Assembly (NCBI GenBank): GCA_958403605.1
Contig: CATXYA010000141.1
Location: 1 to 5,744 of the forward strand
Reading direction: 5' to 3'
DNA length: 5,744 bases
From: an uncultured Oscillospiraceae bacterium
GTDB lineage: Bacteria > Bacillota > Clostridia > Oscillospirales > Ruminococcaceae
A model generated the notes under the pieces. That model was given only the letters and a program-made list of their open reading frames with translations, was not told where the DNA came from and did not search any database. The position numbers were made by a program, and so were the translations under genes. Shown here one piece after another: positions 1 through 5,727 of the stretch; the first letter of the stretch is position 1, and every line of letters starts with the position of its first letter.

Positions 1-20
1 TAAGCAAGCGTAAAGCTACG

Positions 21-50
21 TTGTTTTTCCGCGAATGCAAGGAAAAACAA
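21..50. repeat. Perfect 10-bp inverted repeat
   Basis: TTGTTTTTCC (21-30) is matched by its exact reverse complement GGAAAAACAA (41-50) across a 10-nt spacer. The stem is AT-rich, so it would be a weak hairpin. It borders the REP-like cluster that begins at 54. Its right arm also supplies the U-rich tract of the minus-strand terminator-like structure at 43-74. It may be the edge of the repeat element; its function is unknown. Confidence 0.6.
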
Positions 51-74
51 AAGCCTTCCCCCGGTGGGGGAAGG
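43..74 (-). terminator. Probable rho-independent terminator of the sulfatase transcript
   Basis: Read on the minus strand, the 9-bp GC-rich stem at 74-54 (loop ACC) is followed directly by CTTTTGTTTTT (53-43). This is the classic pattern of a stem plus a U-rich tract. It lies about 130 nt past the sulfatase stop codon and in the right orientation. The stem is shared with the REP-like repeat, so the repeat probably serves as the terminator. Confidence 0.6.
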
Positions 75-106
75 TGTCAGCCGCTTTGCGGCTGACGGAT
101 GAGGGG
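54..106. repeat. REP-like intergenic repeat with two tandem hairpins
   Basis: Two perfect GC-rich hairpins stand side by side. In 54-74, CCTTCCCCC pairs with GGGGGAAGG around a 3-nt loop. In 76-96, GTCAGCCGC pairs with GCGGCTGAC around TTT. They are followed by GGATGAGGGGG. A double palindrome ending in GGATGAGG resembles short repeats that recur between genes in Oscillospiraceae genomes; that resemblance is from memory and not checked here. It sits downstream of the sulfatase 3' end, which is the usual place for REP/BIME elements. Confidence 0.7.
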
Positions 107-130
107 GCGGCCACAAACGTTCCCATTCAT

Positions 131-160
131 CCCGTAGCGGCGGCCATTGGCCGCCGAACG
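131..160. repeat. REP-like palindrome with GGCGGCC/GGCCGCC stem
   Basis: GGCGGCC (139-145) and GGCCGCC (149-155) form a perfect 7-bp stem around ATT, preceded by CGTAG (133-137). The layout of CGTAG followed by a GC-rich palindrome is the same as for the repeat at 5541-5572 inside the transposase remnant. Both may therefore belong to one repeat class with different stem sequences. No U tract follows on either strand, so it is not a terminator by itself. Confidence 0.55.
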
Positions 161-202
161 TCTCCCGACAGCACCGGCCTCATGAATGCGCGCCGCCTGC
201 CC

Positions 203-1519
203 TCACTCCCGCTCCAAAAACCCGTACCGGGCCGCCTGGGCGCGGCCCTCTTCCACAAACTCTGCGTACCCGGGCCTCGCCAGCAGGTTTTCCCGCTCCG
301 TGGAGTCCGCCGCCAGATCGAACAACACTTCACTTTGCGGCGCGCCGTACCATTGGTATTTGAGCGCGCCTTTTTTGTACATGAAATTCACCCCGTCGAA
401 CATGGAGACGGCGGTGTCCGGCCAGCCGTCCTCCTGCCCCCTTGCCAGCGGGATCAAGCTGCGGCTGTCGAGGCCCGGCGGCACCGCCAGGCCCGCCGCG
501 CCGCACACGGTGGCGTACACGTCGCACAGGCTGACGTTTTTGGCGCAGCGCCGGGCCTTTTGCTGTCCCGGCAGGCCCACCAGCAGCGGCACCCGGGCGC
601 TGCCCTCGAAAAACTTCTGCTTTTCCCACACGCCGTGCTGGCCCAGCATCTCGCCGTGGTCGGACGCGAACAGCACCAGCCAATCGTCCAGGTCCTGCCC
701 AGCGGCGGCCAGGGCCGCCGTCACGCGGCCCACGTAGCTGTCCATGCGCTCGGTCATGGCGTAATAGGCGGCGGTGGCCCGGCGCAGCGCAGCCGGGGGC
801 GCCTGCACCTGGAACTTCGACAAAAACGGGTGTGGGAACACCGGCTCCGCCACGTAGGGCGTCACCCGCGGCTCGTAATAGGCCAGCAGCGCCGGGTCGG
901 CCACATAGGGGTAGTGGGGCTGGTTGAAGCTCACCGTCAGCAGCAGCGGCCGTTCCGGGGTATTGCGGCCATACAGCGGGTCGCAGAAATACTGCTCGAT
1001 GAAATACTCCGCCCCCAGCACCGCCAGCTCGTCCTGGCGGATGTGGTAGCTTTTGCCCCGGTCCGTGGCGCGCAGCACCTCTTCCTCCTGGCTCCACTTT
1101 TGGGCGAAGGCGTCAAAGGGATGCTCCAGGCCGGGGAGATAGGGCTGCGCCACCTCGCACTCGGCGCCGATGCGCTTGGTGTAGCCCTGCATCTGGTCCG
1201 GCCCCACGTGGTGCAGCTTGCCGCAGGCCACCGTCTCATAGCCCTGGCGCGCCAGCAGCCGCGGAAACGTCAGCGCCCCGGCGGGCAGGTCGTCGTACCA
1301 ACGCAGGCAGCCACAGGTGGTGGGCAGCTGCCCCGCCGCCAGGCATTGCCGCGCGGGGATGCAGATGGGCGCCGGGGTATAGGCGTTGTCGAACACCGTG
1401 GCCTTCGCGGCCAGCGCGTCCAGATGCGGCGTGCGCACAACGGGGCTGCCGCCGAAGCCCGTGCAGTCGGCCCGCAGCTCGTCGGCCATCAGCAGTAAAA
1501 TATTCGGTCGTTGTCTCAT
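203..1519 (-). CDS. Type I (S1 family) sulfatase, Cys-type, choline-sulfatase-like
   Basis: This 438-residue, full-length alkaline-phosphatase-fold sulfatase hydrolyses sulfate esters. It begins RPNILLLMADELRAD, with D13 as a metal ligand and E14 where many family members have Asp. The maturation motif is C53-I-P-A-R57, so C53 would become formylglycine through an anaerobic radical-SAM maturase (anSME), which is not in this window. GKLHHVGPDQ (from G100) resembles choline-sulfatase-type enzymes. H202 in NQPHYPY, S-D287-H288-GE and WEK300QKFFEGSARVP supply the other expected metal and substrate residues. The C-terminus has the usual LFDL...E..NLL tail. The start at 1519 is chosen because the family N-terminus begins there and AAAGGAG (1529-1535) lies 9 nt upstream. 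No signal peptide is visible, so the protein is probably cytoplasmic. It is divergent from the lyase gene and probably belongs to the same glycan pathway. Substrate is uncertain: desulfation of a sugar is inferred from the neighbours, and choline sulfate cannot be excluded. Confidence 0.93.
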   Translation of the reverse strand: MRQRPNILLLMADELRADCTGFGGSPVVRTPHLDALAAKATVFDNAYTPAPICIPARQCLAAGQLPTTCGCLRWYDDLPAGALTFPRLLARQGYETVACGKLHHVGPDQMQGYTKRIGAECEVAQPYLPGLEHPFDAFAQKWSQEEEVLRATDRGKSYHIRQDELAVLGAEYFIEQYFCDPLYGRNTPERPLLLTVSFNQPHYPYVADPALLAYYEPRVTPYVAEPVFPHPFLSKFQVQAPPAALRRATAAYYAMTERMDSYVGRVTAALAAAGQDLDDWLVLFASDHGEMLGQHGVWEKQKFFEGSARVPLLVGLPGQQKARRCAKNVSLCDVYATVCGAAGLAVPPGLDSRSLIPLARGQEDGWPDTAVSMFDGVNFMYKKGALKYQWYGAPQSEVLFDLAADSTERENLLARPGYAEFVEEGRAQAARYGFLERE

Positions 1520-1653
1520 GGTGCACCGCTCCTTTCCCTTTATCTTAGCACGGCGGCGCGGCGGCTGAAAGGCACGATCTTCACCTGTGTGGAGAAAAAG
1601 CCGTACTATTTTAATGCAAAGCAGTAATATTTCATCCGTTCGCTGCAAAGCCG

Positions 1654-1683
1654 TTGTGCGCCGGGGCCTGTTTGCCGTATACT
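1654..1683 (+). promoter_or_regulatory. Putative sigma-70/A promoter for the lyase-discoidin operon
   Basis: TTGTGC (1654-1659) and TATACT (1678-1683) are separated by 18 bp. The expected start is near 1690, giving a very short leader of about 20 nt before the lyase start codon. The -10 box is good and the -35 box is partial. The region 1520-1710 also contains a TGCAAAGC direct repeat (1615-1622 and 1644-1651). No comparably clear promoter was found for the sulfatase on the minus strand; the AT-rich segment at about 1605-1635 is the likeliest place. Confidence 0.5.
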
Positions 1684-1710
1684 GGAGCATAGAAAGGAAG
1701 CGGTGGATCC

Positions 1711-3471
1711 ATGTGGAACAAACAACAACTTTTTGCGGCGTTGGCGGCGCCGGAAGTGCCGCTGCTGGGCCCGGCCCCCGCCCCCAGTGCCTGGACGGAC
1801 GCCCAGCGCGCCGCGCTGCGCCGCCAGGCGGAAGCGTATCTGCAAACGCCCATCCCGGCGCTGCCCTACAGCCTGTTCAAGCTCTACTGGCAGACAGGGG
1901 ACCGGTCGGCCTATCAGGCCGCGTATTTCGAGCGCCGGGGCCGGCTGCTCACCTTCGCGCTGCTGCTGTGGCTGGAACCGGAGGCGGGCCCCTGGAAAAC
2001 GGCGCTGGAGGACACCCTCTGGGCCATCTGCGAGGAGGCCTATTGGTGCCTGCCCGCCCACTTCATGGGCCCGGACGACGCGCCGCTGCCCTTTTCGGAA
2101 TATGAGGGCCAGCTGGACCTGTTCGCCTGCGAGACGGCCTTTGCCCTGGCCGAAACGCTGGCGCTGTGCGGGGACAAGCTGGACGGCGACGTGGCCGCCC
2201 GCGCGCACAGCGAGATCGACCGGCGGGTGTTCACGCCCTTTTTGAGCCCCCGCTTCTACCGCTTTGAGGCCATGTCCAACAACTGGTGCGCCGTGTGCGG
2301 CGGGGCCATCGGCGGCGCGGCGCTGCATCTGGTGCACGACCGCGCGCGTTTGACGGCGCTGCTGCACCGCTGCCTCTCGTGCCTCGACGTGTACCTCGCC
2401 AGCTTCGGCGACGACGGCGTGTGCGTGGAGGGCGTGGGCTATTGGACCTACGGCTTCGGCTTCTTCACCTGCTTTGCCGACCTGCTGCAAACGCGCACCG
2501 CGGGCGCGCTGGACCTCTTGGCACAGCCGAAAGCCGCCGCCATCGCCCGCTGCCAGCAGTACTATTACCTTGCGGGCAGCCACACGGTCAGCTTTGCCGA
2601 CGGCAGCCCCGAAAGCGGCTTCCGCATGGGGCTTTCCTGCTACCTGCAAAAGCGGTTCCCCGACGCGGCGCTGCCCGACGCCGGCGCCGCCGACGGCATC
2701 CTGGGCGATTCCTGCTACCGGTTCTGCCTTTCCCTGCGGGACCTCTTGTGGTATGATGAAGCCACCCGCTTTGGGCTGCCCGCCCGGCGCACCGTCTGGC
2801 TGCCGGACGCCCAGTGGTTTCTTTCCGGCAGCGCGCATCTCACCCTGGCCGCCAAGGCGGGCCACAACGGCGAAAGCCATAATCACAACGACTGCGGCTC
2901 CTTTATCCTGTGCAAGGACGGCGTGCCCGCCCTGTGCGACCTGGGCGCGGGCCAGTACAATGCCGCCTATTTTGGGCCGGACCGCTATTCCATTTTTGTC
3001 AACGCCTCCCGCAGCCACAGTGTGCCCCTGCCCGCGGGCGCCGAGCAGGCCGCCGGGCCGCAGCACGCGGCGCGGAAGGTGAAGGCAACGCCGGCCAGCG
3101 ATCGGGGCGACAACATCGATTATTTTTCCATGGACCTGGTCCCCTGCTACGACCTCCCTGGCTTGGTGGAGCTGCAGCGGGATTTCTGGCACGATAAGGA
3201 GAAGGGCGAGCTGATGCTCACCGACGCCTTCACCTTCACCGAGCCCCAATTCGTGACGGAGGTGTTTGTCTCACGCGGGCCCATCGTGCTGGAACGGGGC
3301 GCTGCCCACTTCGGCGCCCTGGCCTTACAATTCGACCCTCAGCTGGAGGTGTCGGTGCTGGAGGAGCGCTGGCCCACCCACGAGGACGGCCATCTGGAGA
3401 CGGCTTACCTACTGCATCTGACCCCACCCGTGGCAACGGAACGGCAAAGATTTACGTTTGTGCTGTCATAA
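1711..3471 (+). CDS. Heparinase II/III-family polysaccharide lyase
   Basis: This 586-residue protein has the two-part plan of the heparinase II/III superfamily: an N-terminal alpha/alpha-toroid (about residues 25-330) and a C-terminal beta-sandwich (about 365-580). Family members cleave uronate-containing polysaccharides or oligosaccharides by beta-elimination. Visible signatures are N190-N191-W192 (NNWCAVCGGAIGGAAL), E240-GVGY244-W-T-Y247 with candidate catalytic tyrosines, and H385-NGES-H390-N-H392-ND394-CGSF, the hallmark of the C-terminal domain with His and metal-site residues. N431-ASRSH436-SVP follows. There is no signal peptide, so it likely acts in the cytoplasm on imported oligosaccharides. 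The ATG at 1711 follows AAAGGAAG at 1693-1700. It is the first gene of an operon with the discoidin-like gene 36 bp downstream. Heparin/heparan, chondroitin/hyaluronan, alginate and related substrates are all known in this superfamily, so a specific substrate is not claimed. Confidence 0.9.
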   Translation: MWNKQQLFAALAAPEVPLLGPAPAPSAWTDAQRAALRRQAEAYLQTPIPALPYSLFKLYWQTGDRSAYQAAYFERRGRLLTFALLLWLEPEAGPWKTALEDTLWAICEEAYWCLPAHFMGPDDAPLPFSEYEGQLDLFACETAFALAETLALCGDKLDGDVAARAHSEIDRRVFTPFLSPRFYRFEAMSNNWCAVCGGAIGGAALHLVHDRARLTALLHRCLSCLDVYLASFGDDGVCVEGVGYWTYGFGFFTCFADLLQTRTAGALDLLAQPKAAAIARCQQYYYLAGSHTVSFADGSPESGFRMGLSCYLQKRFPDAALPDAGAADGILGDSCYRFCLSLRDLLWYDEATRFGLPARRTVWLPDAQWFLSGSAHLTLAAKAGHNGESHNHNDCGSFILCKDGVPALCDLGAGQYNAAYFGPDRYSIFVNASRSHSVPLPAGAEQAAGPQHAARKVKATPASDRGDNIDYFSMDLVPCYDLPGLVELQRDFWHDKEKGELMLTDAFTFTEPQFVTEVFVSRGPIVLERGAAHFGALALQFDPQLEVSVLEERWPTHEDGHLETAYLLHLTPPVATERQRFTFVLS

Positions 3472-3492
3472 GCCTGACATTTGAACCAAAGC

Positions 3493-3500
3493 AAAAGGAG
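3493..3500 (+). promoter_or_regulatory. Ribosome binding site that sets the discoidin-like start
   Basis: AAAAGGAG ends 7 nt before the ATG at 3508. This favours 3508 over the in-frame TTG at 3481, which lies upstream of this site and has no comparable site of its own. Confidence 0.8.
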
Positions 3501-3507
3501 AACGAAC

Positions 3508-4299
3508 ATGTTGAAACTGAAAGTATTGAGCGGCCAAGGCCATACCTATGCCACCTGCCCCGAGGGCGAAAACGTCAGCCTGGTGCACACTGCCCCCTAT
3601 GCGGAGGGCGACTTCATCGCCGTGGAGTGCGCGCAGCCCAATTCCTATTGCGTCGTGCAGCTGGAGGACACGCTGCCGCCCGCCCTCGTCTTTGTGCCGG
3701 ACCGTGTGTTCTATTATCACATCCCCTTCGGCGAGGGGCGCATCGTCTTTTCGCCCAAGGCCTTCACGGGCAGCCGCCATCTCCTGCGCGCCCGCATGGC
3801 CACGCCCGGCGAGGTCGCCCACCGGCGCAACCTGGCGTTCAACCCGTATGACCAGCACGGCGACAATGGCTTTTTCCCCCACACCACCGCCAATGTGGAG
3901 ACCCGGGGCGAGGCGGTGTTCGCCTCCTACAACGCCATCGATGGCATCTACGAAAACGCCTCCCACGGCGAGTGGCCGTACCAGAGCTGGGGCATCAACC
4001 GGGACCCCAACGCCGCGTGGACGCTGCACTTTGGCCGCCCCGTCACCGTGGACGAGCTGCGCGTGACCCTGCGGGCCGATTTCCCCCACGACAGCTGGTG
4101 GACCCAGGGCACCGTCACCTTTTCCGACGGCACCGAGGAAGTGCTGCATTTTGAGAAGACCGATAAGCCCCAGACCTTTGCCATCGCCCCGCGCACCGTG
4201 GACCGGCTCACCCTCGGGCAGCTCATCAAGGCCGACGACGCCTCCCCCTTCCCCGCTTTGACGCAGTTTGAGGCCTGGGGCACGAACGCGGAGCAATAA
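3508..4299 (+). CDS. Stand-alone discoidin-like (F5/8C, galactose-binding fold) protein
   Basis: This 263-residue protein has no visible enzyme domain. The first ~100 residues look like a small beta-rich module (MLKLKVLSGQGHTYATCPEG onward). From R107 (RNLAFNPYDQHGDNG) to the end it reads as a discoidin-type carbohydrate-binding fold. The supporting segments are the Ala-Ser-x-Asn-Ala-x-Asp-Gly stretch (ASYNAIDG), GEWPYQSWGINRD (G154-D166), LHFGRPVTVDELRVTLRADF, D191-FPHDSWW198, VTFSDGTEE and the closing SPFPALTQFEAWG. It has no signal peptide, anchor or transmembrane segment, which is unusual for a glycan-binding module. It lies 36 bp after the lyase, is cotranscribed with it and ends at a strong terminator. 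A role in binding the lyase substrate or product in the cytoplasm is inference. It could also be an enzyme of an uncharacterised family, given the conserved Trp/His/Asp clusters. Confidence 0.75.
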   Translation: MLKLKVLSGQGHTYATCPEGENVSLVHTAPYAEGDFIAVECAQPNSYCVVQLEDTLPPALVFVPDRVFYYHIPFGEGRIVFSPKAFTGSRHLLRARMATPGEVAHRRNLAFNPYDQHGDNGFFPHTTANVETRGEAVFASYNAIDGIYENASHGEWPYQSWGINRDPNAAWTLHFGRPVTVDELRVTLRADFPHDSWWTQGTVTFSDGTEEVLHFEKTDKPQTFAIAPRTVDRLTLGQLIKADDASPFPALTQFEAWGTNAEQ

Positions 4300-4306
4300 A
4301 AATGTG

Positions 4307-4340
4307 AGCTCCGGGGTGTTGACCCCGGAGCTTGTTTTTT
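4307..4340 (+). terminator. Rho-independent terminator of the lyase-discoidin operon
   Basis: AGCTCCGGGGT (4307-4317) pairs perfectly with ACCCCGGAGCT (4322-4332) around a GTTG tetraloop and is followed by TGTTTTTT (4333-4340). The discoidin-like stop codon ends 7 nt upstream. It separates this operon from the GH43 gene, which has its own promoter. Confidence 0.93.
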
Positions 4341-4417
4341 GCGCTGTCCGTGAAAATGCAGAAACATCCGGCAGCTTTTTGCGGCAAGGGGCAATTTTCC
4401 CACATCGGTTTTTTGCA

Positions 4418-4447
4418 TTGTCTTGGCGGTATCCCGCGTGATACAAT
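4418..4447 (+). promoter_or_regulatory. Extended -10 promoter for the GH43 gene
   Basis: TTGTCT (4418-4423) and TACAAT (4442-4447) are 18 bp apart. TGA directly before the -10 box provides an extended -10 (TGN) element. Transcription would begin near 4454, about 70 nt before the start codon. It lies after the operon terminator, so the GH43 gene is expected to be its own transcription unit. Confidence 0.65.
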
Positions 4448-4460
4448 CGAGGCTGGAAAA

Positions 4461-4490
4461 CCGTCTCATTCCGCCGCGGCATGAGGACGG
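4461..4490 (+). promoter_or_regulatory. Imperfect dyad/hairpin in the GH43 leader (operator or RNA stem)
   Basis: CCGTCTCAT (4461-4469) is complementary to ATGAGGACGG (4481-4490) apart from one bulged G. The interior CCGC/GCGG (4471-4474 and 4476-4479) pairs as well, leaving a single T/C mismatch between the two blocks. The dyad starts a few nt after the predicted transcription start. This is a typical place for a repressor operator, or for a stabilising 5' hairpin in the mRNA. Confidence 0.55.
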
Positions 4491-4511
4491 ACAACGATCT
4501 TTCAAGCTGAC

Positions 4512-4517
4512 AAGGAG
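4512..4517 (+). promoter_or_regulatory. Ribosome binding site of the GH43 gene
   Basis: AAGGAG lies 8 nt upstream of the ATG at 4526. This confirms the start that places the family's first catalytic Asp at residue 13. Confidence 0.85.
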
Positions 4518-4525
4518 CGTCCACA

Positions 4526-5440
4526 ATGGAAAAAACCATCCAACTGCCCTTCCCGGCAGCCGACCCCTTTCTTCTGCGCGCCGCCGATGCGCGTTATTAC
4601 CTCTACTGCACCAGCGAGGACGGCAGCGGCTTTCCCGTCTATGCCTCCGACGACCTGCTGCACTGGCAGCGTGCGGGCACGGCCCTGAGCAAGGAGACCG
4701 CCCGCTGGGGCGTTGGCTGCTTCTGGGCACCGGAGTGCTGCGAGATCGGTGGCCGGTACTACCTGTTCTACAGCGCCGACTGGAAGGAAAACCCCACCGG
4801 CGCCTTGGAAAACTTCCGCATCGGCGCGGCGGTGGCCGACACCCCCGCCGGACCCTTTACCGATCTTGCCGACCGCCCCATCTTTGACCCCGGCTATCCC
4901 GTCATTGACGCGGACGTCTTTGTGGAGGACGGGCGGTATTACCTGTATTATTCCCGCTGCTGCTATGAGCACACGGTGGACGGCCTGGAGGAAAGCTGGA
5001 TCTACGGTGTGGAGCTGGAACCGGACTTTTCGGGCGTGAAAGGGGACCCGGTTTTGCTGCTGCGCCCCGAGCAGGAGTGGGAGGGCCGCAGTGCAGCCGC
5101 TACCGGACGGCGCTGGAACGAGGGCTCTTACCTGATGCGCCATGAGGGGCGGTATTACATGACCTACTCCGGCAATTTTTTTGCAGGGCCGGATTATGCC
5201 GTGGGCTACGCCACCGCACAGCATCCCTTGGGCCCCTATACCAAGGCGGTGGAAAATCCGATTTTAGAACGGGGCCGCCGCGTCACCGGCACCGGGCACA
5301 GCTGCATGTTCCGCACCGCGGAGGGGGCCCTGATGATCTGCTACCATGGCCGCACCGAAGCCACAGGCCAGGACCGCATCGCCTTTCTCTCCCCCGCGCA
5401 TTTTACCCCCGATGGAAAGCTCGTTGTCGACAGCGAGTAA
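4526..5440 (+). CDS. Glycoside hydrolase family 43-type beta-propeller glycosidase
   Basis: This 304-residue protein is the size of a single-domain five-bladed beta-propeller GH43 enzyme (inverting arabinosidase/xylosidase/galactosidase group). The three expected acidic residues are in place: D13 in ADPF (general base), D130 in VIDADVF (pKa modulator) and E199 in WNEGSYL (general acid). Repeating blade motifs include CFWAPECCEIGGRYYLFYS (F66, W67), EDGRYYLYYS and HEGRYYMTYSGN. T-G-H258-S is the late His motif common in the family, and the C-terminus ends with the usual FTPDGKLVV strand. There is no signal peptide and no accessory carbohydrate-binding module, so it probably trims short imported oligosaccharides. 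It has its own promoter but lies next to the lyase and sulfatase genes, which suggests one pathway. Activity and sugar specificity cannot be told from sequence alone. Related GH32/GH62/GH68 propellers are less likely because of the exact ADPF/DADVF/NEG pattern. Confidence 0.9.
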   Translation: MEKTIQLPFPAADPFLLRAADARYYLYCTSEDGSGFPVYASDDLLHWQRAGTALSKETARWGVGCFWAPECCEIGGRYYLFYSADWKENPTGALENFRIGAAVADTPAGPFTDLADRPIFDPGYPVIDADVFVEDGRYYLYYSRCCYEHTVDGLEESWIYGVELEPDFSGVKGDPVLLLRPEQEWEGRSAAATGRRWNEGSYLMRHEGRYYMTYSGNFFAGPDYAVGYATAQHPLGPYTKAVENPILERGRRVTGTGHSCMFRTAEGALMICYHGRTEATGQDRIAFLSPAHFTPDGKLVVDSE

Positions 5441-5540
5441 AAGATAGACAAACGCGGTGAAGCTAAAAGGATGTCGGTTACAGTCAAAACGGTGCTTATT
5501 CCATCACCATCTGCATCAAAGAACGCTGGAACGGGTTAGC

Positions 5541-5572
5541 CGTCGTAGGGAACGCCGTCCCCGGCGTTCCGC
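5541..5572. repeat. REP-like palindrome inside the RAYT remnant
   Basis: GGAACGCC (5549-5556) and GGCGTTCC (5563-5570) form a perfect 8-bp stem with loop GTCCCC, preceded by CGTAG (5544-5548). It is read through in frame 1 of the transposase as VVGNAVPGVPL. The loop is asymmetric, so the repeat has a definable orientation. Confidence 0.75.
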
Positions 5573-5727
5573 TGCTAAAGCCGACAGCGCCCGGCGAAAT
5601 GGCGTCCGGTGTGTGGGACCGGCTTTCCTGGCTCGACCCGCACATCAAAACCGACTGCTTTTGTGTGATGCCCAACCATATCCACGGGATCATTCTGATC
5701 GAAGGCCAACCGGCTTGTACCGCAGAG

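Noticed and set aside
35..1498. 487-aa open frame on the plus strand opposite the sulfatase
   Set aside because: Its composition is low-complexity (rich in R, H, A, Q and V) and it has no recognisable motif. It lies fully antisense to a gene with clear catalytic motifs, so it is a GC-driven shadow.
1520..1690. Upstream extension of the sulfatase frame to a start at 1690
   Set aside because: The extension (MLQYTANRPRRTT onward) would run across the divergent promoter region. The family N-terminus RPNILLLMADE starts at 1519 with a good ribosome binding site, and the extra residues resemble neither a signal peptide nor a domain.
1606..3249. 547-aa open frame on the minus strand opposite the lyase
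   Set aside because: It resembles no family, is rich in G/A/Q/R and overlaps the lyase with its clear family motifs. It is a high-GC shadow frame.
3481..3507. TTG start at 3481 for the discoidin-like gene
   Set aside because: The strong AAAAGGAG at 3493-3500 lies downstream of it and correctly spaced for the ATG at 3508.
4335..4422. TTTTTTGCNNTGTC occurring at 4335-4348 and 4409-4422
   Set aside because: The first copy is the U tract of the terminator and the second overlaps the -35 region. T-runs are expected in such intergenic DNA, so the match is probably coincidental.
3466..4539. 357-aa minus-strand frame opposite the discoidin-like gene
   Set aside because: It crosses the terminator and the GH43 promoter, has no motifs and is antisense to a well-supported gene.
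5496..5693. 65-aa minus-strand frame near the right end
   Set aside because: It is antisense to the RAYT frame, which carries the MPNHIHG motif; the reverse frame has none.
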